From positions 1 through 37,901 of the forward strand of contig JAJYGP010000007.1 in the NCBI GenBank assembly GCA_021785035.1: a stretch of DNA of 37,901 nt. Direction: 5' to 3'. The translations under genes and the position numbers were made by a program. The notes under the pieces were generated by a model, which was not told the origin of the DNA, searched no databases, and saw only the letters and a list, made by a program, of their open reading frames with translations. Below are positions 1 to 7,280 of this stretch, one piece after another; within the stretch, counting starts at the first letter, position 1, and each line of letters starts with the position of its first letter. The DNA is from Pseudomonadota bacterium (GTDB lineage: Bacteria; Pseudomonadota; Gammaproteobacteria; Acidiferrobacterales; Acidiferrobacteraceae).

Positions 1-40
1 AGACCTCATGCAACAGTGTCGCTATGTCTTTTTGCCGAAA

Positions 41-140
41 GGCGGCCTGCGGCCAAGATGGCCACGTCCGGGCCAAGGCCCGTGTCGGTCGAAGGAGTCC
101 GGCCCCGGCGGCCACCGCCAAGGCGGTCCCGGAGACGGCC
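41..140. repeat. Cluster of short GC-rich palindromes downstream of soxX
   Basis: Several short inverted repeats follow one another, most with an AAG-type loop: GGCCAAGATGGCC at 51-63, CGGGCCAAGGCCCG at 69-82 and ACCGCCAAGGCGGT at 114-127. The last two are perfect six-base arms around AA. They lie just beyond the 3' end of the minus-strand soxX gene, so they could act together as a transcription end or RNA-stability structure. No T-run follows on the minus strand, so a classical intrinsic terminator is not shown. No convincing coding sequence is seen in positions 1-200. Confidence 0.4.
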
Positions 141-200
141 TGCTTTAAGAAGGTTCTGCGTGGAAGGTTCATGGTGTCATCCTGGTGATGAATATGTGTT

Positions 201-599
201 TTATAAGGTCCAAAGGAAGTCCACGACTTCGCGAATCTGAGCTTTGGTCAGGATACGGTCTTTGCCGAAAGGCGGCATAGCCGTGTGCGGATCGTTCATG
301 GTTGGGTCGTAGACCTGCGCAAAAAGCGCGGCCTTGTTGGGGAAGTGGGCTCGCAGGTCTTTCAGTTGCGGTCCAATGTTCCCGTCCATAGTCGTGCCCG
401 CAATGACATGACAGGCCATGCAGTTGCCGAGCTTGCGGTTGATGACTATACAGCCGCCCTGGACGGCGGGGTTGGTCGGGTGGGCAGCACACTCTTGTGC
501 CGTGGGGGCGCGACCAGCCGCCATGGCAAGCGGGGCTAAGAGCACAGTGGCGCCGATGGTTATCCACCGTGCCGCGTGGGACGCGGACCTTATACCCAT
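201..599 (-). CDS. soxX: Sulfur-oxidation c-type cytochrome SoxX
   Basis: This is a 132-residue exported monohaem cytochrome c. In the Sox system SoxX pairs with SoxA, and SoxAX joins thiosulfate to the carrier SoxYZ in the periplasm, releasing two electrons. A signal peptide covers about residues 1-27 (basic start, hydrophobic core, AMA cleavage region). The haem motif is C60-M-A-C63-H64, and the distal methionine is Met108 in the TAMPPFG segment typical of SoxX. Two further cysteines lie at 37 and 50. A strong AGGAGGA ribosome site precedes the ATG. No soxA, soxY or soxZ is visible; they may lie beyond the left edge or elsewhere. The assignment to SoxX rather than another small cytochrome c rests on length and on the region around the methionine ligand. 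Confidence 0.85.
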   Translation of the reverse strand: MGIRSASHAARWITIGATVLLAPLAMAAGRAPTAQECAAHPTNPAVQGGCIVINRKLGNCMACHVIAGTTMDGNIGPQLKDLRAHFPNKAALFAQVYDPTMNDPHTAMPPFGKDRILTKAQIREVVDFLWTL

Positions 600-613
600 G
601 CTTCCTCCTAGGT

Positions 614-638
614 TTAGTATATTAGTGTTTGTTTATAG
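614..638. promoter_or_regulatory. AT-rich element upstream of soxX, matching one upstream of the rhodanese gene
   Basis: The plus strand reads TTAGTAT, 11 bases, TTTATAG. The same two heptamers with identical spacing occur at 2684-2708, in front of the rhodanese gene. Read on the soxX strand, the block contains TATACT, a plausible -10 element, about 20 bases before the start codon. It could be a promoter, a regulator site or both. AT-richness makes chance similarity possible. Confidence 0.4.
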
Positions 639-812
639 TGCCAGCGCATGCCAGCACGAGGTCGTAGCGGTAAACATAGCGATCGCCCTGGGCTTGCGTC
701 AAGGGAATATTCTGAGCGATGCGGCGTCGGGGCGTCTTTTGGTTGCGGCTTCCGATGGCCAAGTCTTCGGGAGCGAGGGTTCGATGGTCGTTTTATTTTT
801 TTAAGGACAAGC

Positions 813-2246
813 CTAAGGAAAAGCAGGGGGAACGGTCCAGTGCTCGCGGATCGCGGTCTTGAGCGTTGCGAGCCGTGCCTTGGCGGACGCAGTCGTCGCG
901 AAGGGCGTGGCGAGGCGCAACTCTTGACGTGCCTTGCGGGCGCTGCCGTCCAAATACTGGGACTCGGCAAGCGCTTCGTGCGCGTGAAGGTAATCATGGT
1001 TCAGACCGAAGGCGTGGGCGAGGAGGCGGTAGAGTGAGGCGCGATAGGGGTGGCGAACGACGAGGCGCTTGGCCTGTTCGAGCCCTTTGGTGGTCGCTCC
1101 CGACTGGAGTTGCGCGCGAACCGAAAGAACCCGTAGCCAGAGGCTCTGGGGTTTGAGCTGGGTGGCCCGCGCGAAGTCGGCAGCGGCGCGCCGCATATGC
1201 TGGCGGTCTATCTCCAGGTCCGCGAGGCCAAGGCGGTACGCGACGACGCGAGGCCAACGCGCGCTGAGCGCCAGAAGCCGAGAACGCGCGGCGGTGAAAT
1301 CTCCGAGGCGCAGGTCGACCAAGGCGAGGCCGTAACGCCGCGCGCTCGGATCGATACCCCGCGGCTCGGCCTCCAGGCGCGCTAAGGCCTCATGAGGACC
1401 GCCTTTTTCGGCGAGCAGTATCATTTGGACGCGATCGAAAGCGGGGTGGTCGCGAAACGGGGTGTTGGGGTAGCGGGCGGCTAGGTTCTCGGCCTCGGCA
1501 ATGCGGATGTCGGTCGGCGGGTGGGTGCGCCAGGAGTCCGGGACGTTAACCGACACAAACTGGTTATCGGTCTTGAGGCGGCTAAAAAAGGCCGCCATGG
1601 CGCGCGGGTTAAACCCGGCTCGCGCCATGGTACGCAGGCCGATGTGGTCGGCCTCGGATTCGTAGCCGCGGCGGTGCTTCAGGGTCTCGGCCGTGAGCCC
1701 CGCGGAACTGAGCGATAGGGCGGCCGCGCCGCTCTCGAATTGGGAGCTGCCCATGAGGGCTACCCCGGCCAATACGCCGGCCAGGGCGGCCCACGACAGT
1801 CGTTTCGATAGGGCGATGAGCCGTGGGATGTGGCGCTGGGTGTCGTGGGAGATTTCGTGCGCCATGACCGCCGCTAGCTCGTCTTCGTTGCGGGCTGCGA
1901 GGATCGCACCGGAGTTGATGAAGACATAGCCTCCGGGAACGGAGAAGGCGTTTATGACCGGATTGCGCAGGATGTAGAAATGAAAGCGAATTTGCGGAGA
2001 GGGGCTGGCCAGGACGAGCCGGCGGCCTAGTCGTCGCACGAAGGCCTGCGCCTCGGGGTCACGGACAAAGCGCAGACTGGTTTTGGCCTGACGGAGGAAG
2101 GCCTCTCCAAAACGCGTCTGCTGGGCCCGGGACATGACCACCCCGGAGGCATGACCGAGATCGGGAAGACGACCGATCTCGGCGTGGTCGGCGCTCGGCG
2201 CGAAAAAGGCCAGCGCGAGCAGTCCGCCCCACCAGCCCTTGGGCAA
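813..2246 (-). CDS. bepA: BepA-like M48 family periplasmic metalloprotease with TPR tail
   Basis: This 477-residue protein has the BepA/YfgC layout: a signal peptide (about residues 1-22), an M48 zinc-protease domain, and a helical C-terminal region with tetratricopeptide-type repeats. The zinc motif HEISH is at 130-134, and the third ligand region reads YESEADHIG at about 195-203. In E. coli, BepA degrades or helps assemble outer-membrane beta-barrel proteins with the BAM complex. The predicted start is a TTG preceded by GAGGA at suitable spacing; no better ATG is nearby. The upstream small gene ends ten bases before this start, so the two are probably co-transcribed. The family is secure from the zinc motif and domain order; the BepA name is by architecture. 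Confidence 0.85.
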   Translation of the reverse strand: MPKGWWGGLLALAFFAPSADHAEIGRLPDLGHASGVVMSRAQQTRFGEAFLRQAKTSLRFVRDPEAQAFVRRLGRRLVLASPSPQIRFHFYILRNPVINAFSVPGGYVFINSGAILAARNEDELAAVMAHEISHDTQRHIPRLIALSKRLSWAALAGVLAGVALMGSSQFESGAAALSLSSAGLTAETLKHRRGYESEADHIGLRTMARAGFNPRAMAAFFSRLKTDNQFVSVNVPDSWRTHPPTDIRIAEAENLAARYPNTPFRDHPAFDRVQMILLAEKGGPHEALARLEAEPRGIDPSARRYGLALVDLRLGDFTAARSRLLALSARWPRVVAYRLGLADLEIDRQHMRRAAADFARATQLKPQSLWLRVLSVRAQLQSGATTKGLEQAKRLVVRHPYRASLYRLLAHAFGLNHDYLHAHEALAESQYLDGSARKARQELRLATPFATTASAKARLATLKTAIREHWTVPPAFP

Positions 2247-2255
2247 AGGCGTCCT

Positions 2256-2561
2256 CTATTTACCGAGGGCGGGCGATGTGGAGTAACGTTCCATCACCGT
2301 CCGGTCGGCCCACGAGCTTTCCTTCAAGACAGCATCGGGAATACGGAAGCGCATTTCCTCGCTCACGGAGATCTCCTTAACGACCTTTAGGATCTGGTCG
2401 TAGCCGATTTTGTACAGGAATCCGCTGTGGTCGGTCTTGCGCGCCACCATGAAGGTGTCGTAGAGCCGGTAGACGTAAAGGTTCGCGGGACGGACCTTTC
2501 CGTCATAGTCGCGCCAGGCCACGGTGTAGCGCGTGTCCGGCTTGAAATCATCTTTTTTCAA
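2256..2561 (-). CDS. Small conserved-looking protein of unknown function
   Basis: I do not recognise this protein. The frame is open from 2609, but the better start is the TTG at 2559-2561, because GGAGG (complement of 2570-2574) sits eight bases before it. This gives about 101 residues. The sequence is soluble and charged, begins MKKDDFKPDTRYTV, and is rich in aromatic and basic residues in its first half, with no signal peptide or membrane segment. It lies directly before the BepA-like gene, probably in one operon, and is divergent from the sulfur island. Its function cannot be inferred from position alone. Confidence 0.6.
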   Translation of the reverse strand: MKKDDFKPDTRYTVAWRDYDGKVRPANLYVYRLYDTFMVARKTDHSGFLYKIGYDQILKVVKEISVSEEMRFRIPDAVLKESSWADRTVMERYSTSPALGK

Positions 2562-2683
2562 GGCGTTAGCCTCCGGGATTAAGCGGAGCGCGACTCTAGC
2601 ACGGACCATTCAGACCCGCAATTGCTTGAGTCTCTGGCCCCTTGCGTAGGACGACGAAAAAGCGCAATATCGCGCGCAAATCA

Positions 2684-2708
2684 TTAGTATTTAATAACAT
2701 TTTTATAG
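2684..2708 (+). promoter_or_regulatory. AT-rich promoter or operator block before the sulfur island
   Basis: TTAGTAT, 11 bases, TTTATAG lies about 16 bases before the rhodanese start codon and contains the small palindrome TATTTAATA. The same pattern lies about 15 bases before the soxX start, at 614-638. The AT-rich stretch is the likely -10 region of the first transcript of the island. In other sulfur oxidisers ArsR-type repressors (SoxR, sHdrR) control sox and shdr genes, so a shared regulator is a reasonable guess. No regulator gene of that type is seen here. Confidence 0.4.
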
Positions 2709-2723
2709 AGAGGGTCTTCCCTT

Positions 2724-3053
2724 ATGGGTAGTTTCCAAGACTTAGAGGCCAGCGATCTCGATCGTTTGTTGAAGGACGAACTCGCCGCGGTCACAGTCGT
2801 CGATGTGCGCACTCCTGCTGAGGTGGCGCGGGGCGGCATTCCGGGCGCCCGGTCCATCCCCCTCCACTTGCTACCGCTCAATGCGAGCGCGCTTGACAAA
2901 GCACGCCCCGTGGTTTTCTATTGCCAGTCTGGGGGGCGTTCTTCGCAGGCCTGCGCGTACTTGCAGCAACAGGGCTACGACAAGCTCTACAACTTGCGCG
3001 GCGGGATCATGGCGTGGGTGCGAAACGGTTTGCCGCTCGCACCGCTTCCGTAG
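2724..3053 (+). CDS. rhd: Single-domain rhodanese sulfurtransferase
   Basis: This 109-residue cytoplasmic rhodanese transfers sulfane sulfur as an enzyme persulfide. The family motif VVDVRTPAEV is at about 25-34. The active-site loop is C67-QSGGRS, and C77 is the only other cysteine. There is no signal peptide. In sHdr clusters a rhodanese next to tusA and dsrE starts the relay that hands sulfur to the sHdr complex, and the same order is seen here. The ribosome site is weak (GAGAGGG, somewhat far from the ATG). The reading frame after its stop codon is unusual: see the entry at 3054-3182. Confidence 0.9.
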   Translation: MGSFQDLEASDLDRLLKDELAAVTVVDVRTPAEVARGGIPGARSIPLHLLPLNASALDKARPVVFYCQSGGRSSQACAYLQQQGYDKLYNLRGGIMAWVRNGLPLAPLP

Positions 3054-3182
3054 GGTCTCAATGGTAATTCTGTTGCGGTTTTCGTGGGAAGCGTCCTTTT
3101 GGCCCTTGCATTGGTCCCGATTTGTGTGTACGCAGTCGGGGTCATAGGCGGGTTTTCGTGGCGGTTGGGCTTGCGGAAATAG
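3054..3182 (+). other. Open stretch in frame with the rhodanese stop that would encode a membrane helix
   Basis: After the TAG at 3051-3053, the same frame stays open for 42 codons until TAG at 3180-3182. The translation is strongly hydrophobic, with a core around VAVFVGSVLLALALVPIC and then a basic end (WRLGLRK), which looks like one membrane segment with a positive tail. A GTG at 3084 is the first possible start, but it has no clear ribosome site. This could be a tiny membrane peptide gene, the remnant of a longer rhodanese with a membrane anchor, or chance. Confidence 0.3.
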
Positions 3183-3191
3183 GCGTATAAT
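3165..3191 (+). promoter_or_regulatory. Possible promoter for tusA
   Basis: A perfect -10 hexamer TATAAT at 3186-3191 follows TTGGGC at 3165-3170 with a short 15-base spacer. Transcription would begin shortly before the tusA ribosome site. The short spacer makes this a moderate candidate, but it would explain separate expression of tusA-dsrE from the rhodanese gene. Confidence 0.4.
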
Positions 3192-3222
3192 CGATAATTC
3201 TCAATGGTGAATGGAGGAAGTT

Positions 3223-3456
3223 ATGGCGACTTGCGACAAAGAACTAGATGCCCGCGGCTTGAATTGTCCGCTCCCGATTCTGCGCACCAAGAAGGCGCTG
3301 AATGATTTGACCGGCGGCCAAACCCTGCGGGTTGTGGCAACCGATCCGGGCGCCATCAAAGATTTTCAGGCGTTCGCCAAACAGACTGGCAATGAGTTGG
3401 TCGAATCGGGTGAGGCAAACGGGGAATTTACGTTTGTGCTCCGTAAAAAGGCATAG
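3223..3456 (+). CDS. tusA: Sulfur carrier protein TusA
   Basis: This is a 77-residue TusA-family sulfur carrier. The active cysteine is C15 in the signature NCPLP near the N-terminus. TusA accepts sulfane sulfur as a persulfide or thiosulfonate and passes it to DsrE-type partners and the sHdr complex. I chose the ATG at 3223 because GGAGG at 3213-3217 has good spacing; an in-frame ATG at 3211 lies upstream of that ribosome site. There is a second cysteine at position 4. It is followed after 27 bases by dsrE3A, the usual partner in this pathway. Confidence 0.93.
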   Translation: MATCDKELDARGLNCPLPILRTKKALNDLTGGQTLRVVATDPGAIKDFQAFAKQTGNELVESGEANGEFTFVLRKKA

Positions 3457-3483
3457 TTGACCACGGTCAACAGGAGATAGTTT

Positions 3484-3954
3484 ATGGCTACCAAAAAGCT
3501 CGCCATTATTGCCACGAAAGGGGCGCTGGATTGGGGCTACCCGCCCTTCATCCTGGCGTCCACCGCGGCCGCGCTCGGTTATGACGTCCAGATTTTCTTC
3601 ACGTTCTATGGTCTGCAGCTTCTCCGTAAGAGTCTAAACCATCTGAAGGTCACCTCGCTTGGCAACCCAGGCATGCCGATGCCGATGCCGATGCCGGTCT
3701 TGTTGCAGGCCCTTCCCGGCATGCAAAGCTTCATGACCAGCATGATGAAGAGCACAATGAAGAAGAAGGGTGTGGCGAGTCTTGAGGATCTGCGTAGCCT
3801 GTGTATCGAAGCCGATGTCAAGATGATCGGCTGTCAGATGACTGTCGATCTTTTCGGCTTCAGCCCGAGCGACTTCATCCCGGGTATGGAACTGGGCGGA
3901 GCCGCCACGTTCTTCGAATTCGCGGGCGAGTCAGACATCTGCTTATTTATGTAA
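3484..3954 (+). CDS. dsrE3A: DsrE3A-type sulfurtransferase
   Basis: This 156-residue cytoplasmic protein belongs to the DsrE/F family, DsrE3A branch, which exchanges sulfur or thiosulfate with TusA. It starts with the family segment LAIIATKGALDWGYPPF. It contains the methionine-proline run (GMPMPMPMP, about 63-71) typical of this branch, and has cysteines at 107 and 117 in SLCIEADVKMIGCQM, plus C153. The Met-Pro run is encoded by four copies of ATGCCG at 3673-3696. GGAG before the ATG serves as ribosome site. The rhd-tusA-dsrE order is the standard sulfur relay of sHdr-containing sulfur oxidisers. Confidence 0.9.
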   Translation: MATKKLAIIATKGALDWGYPPFILASTAAALGYDVQIFFTFYGLQLLRKSLNHLKVTSLGNPGMPMPMPMPVLLQALPGMQSFMTSMMKSTMKKKGVASLEDLRSLCIEADVKMIGCQMTVDLFGFSPSDFIPGMELGGAATFFEFAGESDICLFM

Positions 3955-3965
3955 CGCTACCGGTG

Positions 3966-3998
3966 CACCGTCTTTCAGGGTAGACTTGAAAGGCGGTG
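3966..3998. repeat. Twelve-base inverted repeat between dsrE3A and hdrC1
   Basis: The left arm is CACCGTCTTTCA (3966-3977), the right arm TGAAAGGCGGTG (3987-3998), with a nine-base loop. Eleven positions are Watson-Crick and one is a G-T pair. No T-run follows, so it is not a classical terminator. The right arm overlaps the -35 element of the likely hdrC1 promoter, so it may be an operator. It could also form an RNA hairpin that separates expression of the relay genes from the sHdr genes. Confidence 0.55.
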
Positions 3999-4014
3999 TC
4001 GGGTATTATATAAG
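3986..4014 (+). promoter_or_regulatory. Likely sigma-70 promoter of the sHdr operon
   Basis: TTGAAA at 3986-3991 and TATAAG at 4009-4014 are separated by 17 bases, close to consensus in both hexamers and ideal in spacing. The start site would be near 4021, giving a leader of about 30 bases before the hdrC1 ATG. The -35 hexamer coincides with the right arm of the inverted repeat at 3966-3998, which suggests regulation by a dimeric DNA-binding protein. Confidence 0.55.
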
Positions 4015-4050
4015 CAACCGCTAATATTCTGAAGTGTCGAAGGAGTTTTT

Positions 4051-4743
4051 ATGGCGACGTATGCCGAGATGCGTGAGATCTACGAGGACATCCGTAAGGA
4101 TTTTCGTTACGACCATGAACTGAATGGGTGTCTCAATTGCGGTATTTGTACCGCCACATGCCCCGCCGCACACTTCTACGATTTTAGTCCCCGCGAAATA
4201 GTCCAGTTGCTCTGGACCGAGAACGTTGAACAGATCTACGATGCGATGCAGGAGAAGATTTGGGCCTGCGCCCAATGTATGACCTGCGCCGCACGTTGCC
4301 CGTTTAAGAATTCGCCCGGCGGGCTTATCGCCATCATGCGCGAGGTCTCGATCAAACACGGCATGCAGTCGGCGAAAGATGTGCTGCGGCCGTTTGGTCG
4401 TGTGATGTTGAAGCTGATTACCACCGGTAACCAGTTGTCGCCTGATATGATTCAGCCCGATCATTTCCCCGATTGGGGTCCGAACATCCAGAAGGTCGAA
4501 GGCGACCTGAAGATTTTGCGCAAAGCCATTCCGGTGCGCACTCTCCAGACGACGGACACCGCGTGGGAGGTCTCTTTAAAGACCTCGGTCGAGATGTATA
4601 CCATATGGGAAATGACCGGCGTGATGGATTCCTTGCAGATTGTCGATGAAAACCTATTCGACGTGATCGAGGATTTTATCGATGAAAAGCGTGAAGACTA
4701 TAACGATTGGCTAGAGGCTCAGGAGGACCAGAAGAAGGACTGA
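4051..4743 (+). CDS. hdrC1: sHdrC1, double [4Fe-4S] ferredoxin-like subunit
   Basis: This is the 230-residue electron-transfer subunit of the sulfur-oxidising heterodisulfide-reductase-like (sHdr) complex. Two classical [4Fe-4S] motifs are visible: C27/C30/C33/C37 (CLNCGICTATC) and C73/C76/C79/C83 (CAQCMTCAARC). This is the HdrC pattern. The rest is helical, with an acidic C-terminus. HdrC conducts electrons between HdrA and the catalytic HdrB. A good AAGGAG ribosome site precedes the ATG. It is followed after about 70 bases by its cognate hdrB1. The assignment to the sHdr rather than the methanogen or sulfate-reducer type rests on the surrounding gene set. Confidence 0.93.
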   Translation: MATYAEMREIYEDIRKDFRYDHELNGCLNCGICTATCPAAHFYDFSPREIVQLLWTENVEQIYDAMQEKIWACAQCMTCAARCPFKNSPGGLIAIMREVSIKHGMQSAKDVLRPFGRVMLKLITTGNQLSPDMIQPDHFPDWGPNIQKVEGDLKILRKAIPVRTLQTTDTAWEVSLKTSVEMYTIWEMTGVMDSLQIVDENLFDVIEDFIDEKREDYNDWLEAQEDQKKD

Positions 4744-4814
4744 GCTCATAGCCCAGCCCGTGACTTCTGGTCTTAATGTCTTGAAAGACAATACCGCTGT
4801 AAAGGAGGTACCTT

Positions 4815-6227
4815 ATGAAACCGACCGAACAAAGCCCTGGTAACCATAACGCATCGGCGCAGGGCGCAGGAGCGGGGACCATGAAGCCCGGATTCCACAA
4901 CACGGACGGCCAGGGTATCGCCGGCCACGGCTCGTTTTTCCAGCAGTCGAACCTGTCGAATGCCGATGCCGCCAAGGCGACGGAGTGGGTGCGCAAACAG
5001 GTCGACAGACGGACGATCGACTTGGGCGACCGTATGGATGATATCCGCGACCATATGTGGGAGTTGGAGAAGGACGGGCAGATCATTGTCCATCGTATCA
5101 CCGACGATCACGAGCCCAAGGTCGTCAAGACCCTCTTCGGTTGGGATAAAAAGATCCCGACCAAGCAGCTCTGGCATCACAAGTCTTGTGGCCAATGCGG
5201 CAACATTCCCGGCTACCCTACATCGCTTTTGTGGTTCATGAATAAGTTCGGGTTTGTGCCCGGCAAGGACTATTTGGACGAAACCGACCAAACGTCCTGC
5301 ACCGCATGGAACTATCATGGTTCAGGGATTGGTAACGTCGAGTCGCTGGCCGCGGTGTTCCTGCGGAATTTTCACCAGTCTTATGTCTCGGGCAAGCAGC
5401 ACGGATTTGAGCTCGGTCACTTCTTCCCTCTCGTGCACTGCGGCACATCCTTTGGTAACTACAAGGAGATCCGCAAGTACCTGATCGAGTCCTCGGAATT
5501 ACGCGAGAAGGTCACTAAGATCCTCGGTAAGCTCGGGCGTTTGGTTGATGGCAAGTTGGTCATCCCCGAAGAAATCGTGCATTACTCCGAATGGCTGCAC
5601 GTGATGCGTAACCGTATCGCGTCCGAGCTGCAGACCATAGACATGTCGAACATCCGCGCCACCATGCATGTCGCCTGCCATTACTACAAGATGGTCCATG
5701 AGGACGCCGTATATGACGTCGACACCATGAACGGCAATCGGACTGCGATTGGTACGGCCGTGGCCCAGGCCCTTGGTGCACAAGTCATAGACTACTCGAC
5801 CTGGTATGACTGCTGCGGGTTCGGGTTCCGGCACATTATCTCGGAACGCGAATTTACCCGTTCGTTCACCATGGATCGCAAGATCAAGGTGGCGCGTCAG
5901 GAGGCCAACGCCGACGTTATGATCGGTAACGACACGGGCTGCATCACGACCATGGACAAGAACCAGTGGATTGGAAAGGCCCATGGGCAGAACTTTCAGA
6001 TTCCGATCATGGCTGACGTGCAGTTGGCGGCGTTGGCATGCGGGGCGGATCCTTTCAAGATCGTTCAGCTGCAGTGGCACGCGAGCCCCTGCGAGGAGCT
6101 GGTCGAGAAGATGGGTATCGACTGGAATAAGGCGAAGGGTGACTTTGAAAAGTACCTGAAGCAAGTGGAGCAGGGCAATATCGAGTATCTTTACAATCCT
6201 GAATTGGCTTTGGGGGGCAAGGCGTAA
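4815..6227 (+). CDS. hdrB1: sHdrB1, CCG-domain subunit with long N-terminal extension
   Basis: The protein has 470 residues, clearly longer than the roughly 300 of a typical HdrB and of the HdrB2 in this cluster. The C-terminal half carries a recognisable CCG segment (C288 in HVACHYYKM, C333-C334-G in WYDCCGFGF, C376 in GNDTGC). The N-terminal half has only scattered cysteines (C125, C128 in SCGQCG, C162, C209), so the first CCG motif is atypical. The first 50 residues are Gly/Asn/Gln-rich and probably disordered. HdrB-type subunits hold non-cubane iron-sulfur clusters that handle thiols or persulfides. A near-perfect AAAGGAGG ribosome site precedes the ATG. It lies between hdrC1 and hdrA. 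Confidence 0.88.
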   Translation: MKPTEQSPGNHNASAQGAGAGTMKPGFHNTDGQGIAGHGSFFQQSNLSNADAAKATEWVRKQVDRRTIDLGDRMDDIRDHMWELEKDGQIIVHRITDDHEPKVVKTLFGWDKKIPTKQLWHHKSCGQCGNIPGYPTSLLWFMNKFGFVPGKDYLDETDQTSCTAWNYHGSGIGNVESLAAVFLRNFHQSYVSGKQHGFELGHFFPLVHCGTSFGNYKEIRKYLIESSELREKVTKILGKLGRLVDGKLVIPEEIVHYSEWLHVMRNRIASELQTIDMSNIRATMHVACHYYKMVHEDAVYDVDTMNGNRTAIGTAVAQALGAQVIDYSTWYDCCGFGFRHIISEREFTRSFTMDRKIKVARQEANADVMIGNDTGCITTMDKNQWIGKAHGQNFQIPIMADVQLAALACGADPFKIVQLQWHASPCEELVEKMGIDWNKAKGDFEKYLKQVEQGNIEYLYNPELALGGKA

Positions 6228-6230
6228 GCA

Positions 6231-7280
6231 ATGCAAAACACGGTACTAGTGGTAGGAGCCGGACCAGCCGGCCTAGCAGCGGCCGCCGGAGTGGCGGGGA
6301 GCGGAGCTAAGGTCGTATTGGTCGAAAAGGCAGCGCAGTTGGGCGGCACGCCCATCTTGTCCGGATACGCGAAGCTTGTGCCGTCGGGCGAGTGGGCGCG
6401 GGATGCGATGGGTCGGATGGTCAAGCGCGTCGAAGACGACAAGAACGTCACGATCTATAAAGAGACGAAGGTGACTAAGTTCACGGGCGAGGCCGGTAAG
6501 TTCACGGCCACCCTGTCGAACGGCACCAGCGTTGATTGTGGATCAGTGGTGTTGGCGACCGGATTTACGCACTTCGATTCCATTAATAAGCCCGAATGGG
6601 GATTTGGAAGCTACGAAGATGTCGTGACCACGACCCAGGTCGAGCAGATGGTAGCGGCCGGAAAGATCGCCTGCCCGTCAGACGGCCGGGTTCCCGAGCG
6701 TGTCGCGATCCTGTTGTGTGTGGGCTCCCGTGACCGACAGATCGGTCGCGAATGGTGTTCAAAGATCTGTTGTACGGTATCGACGAACCTGGCCATGGAG
6801 ATCAAGGAGCTGTCGCCGACCACGGATGTGTTTATCTATTACATGGATATTCGCACCTTTGGGTTGTACGAAGACCGCTTCTACTGGAAGTCCCAGGAAG
6901 AGTTTAAGACCAAGTTCGTGAAGGCGCGTATCGCCGAAGTGACCCGCTCCCCGGATGGCCGGCTGTTGGTGAAGGGAGAAGATACTTTGGTTAAGCGTCC
7001 GATCGTGATCCCCATGGATCTCGTCGTTCATGCGATTGGTATGGACCCGAACGAGGACAATCCGGAGATCGCCCGGGTATTCGGGATTGGACTCGAAAAG
7101 CATGGTTTCATCGACCGTGCCGAGCACTATACCAATACCTGCGGAACGACGCGTCGGGGCATTTACGCGGTGGGCGCGGCCTTAGGGCCCGAGACGATCG
7201 ACGATTCGATTTCGCAAGGAACGGCAGCAGCGATGCGTGCTGTGGCGGATATGAATGCTTTGGTTCAAAAGACCGCCTGA
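6231..7280 (+). CDS. hdrA: sHdrA, FAD-binding core subunit
   Basis: This 349-residue flavoprotein is the sHdrA core. The dinucleotide-binding motif GAGPAG is at 9-14 in a Rossmann start (VLVVGAGPAG). The HdrA-type cysteine region C163-VGSRD...C176...C180-C181 follows. The C-terminal part ends with the second FAD contact (GIYAVGAALGPETI). It is shorter than methanogen HdrA because it lacks the extra ferredoxin and thioredoxin-reductase inserts, as expected for sHdrA. Its start codon lies three bases after the hdrB1 stop, so translation is coupled. It should link the HdrB and HdrC subunits and, in the usual model, deliver electrons towards NAD+ or LbpA. Confidence 0.92.
   Translation: MQNTVLVVGAGPAGLAAAAGVAGSGAKVVLVEKAAQLGGTPILSGYAKLVPSGEWARDAMGRMVKRVEDDKNVTIYKETKVTKFTGEAGKFTATLSNGTSVDCGSVVLATGFTHFDSINKPEWGFGSYEDVVTTTQVEQMVAAGKIACPSDGRVPERVAILLCVGSRDRQIGREWCSKICCTVSTNLAMEIKELSPTTDVFIYYMDIRTFGLYEDRFYWKSQEEFKTKFVKARIAEVTRSPDGRLLVKGEDTLVKRPIVIPMDLVVHAIGMDPNEDNPEIARVFGIGLEKHGFIDRAEHYTNTCGTTRRGIYAVGAALGPETIDDSISQGTAAAMRAVADMNALVQKTA

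Noticed and set aside
1-240. Plus-strand open frame of 74 codons at the left edge
   Set aside because: It is Arg/Pro-rich low-complexity translation of the palindromic GC-rich stretch and overlaps the end of soxX; no ribosome site.
3673-3696. Four tandem ATGCCG units in dsrE3A
   Set aside because: They encode the Met-Pro run that belongs to the DsrE3A protein branch itself, so this is a conserved coding feature and not evidence of phase variation.
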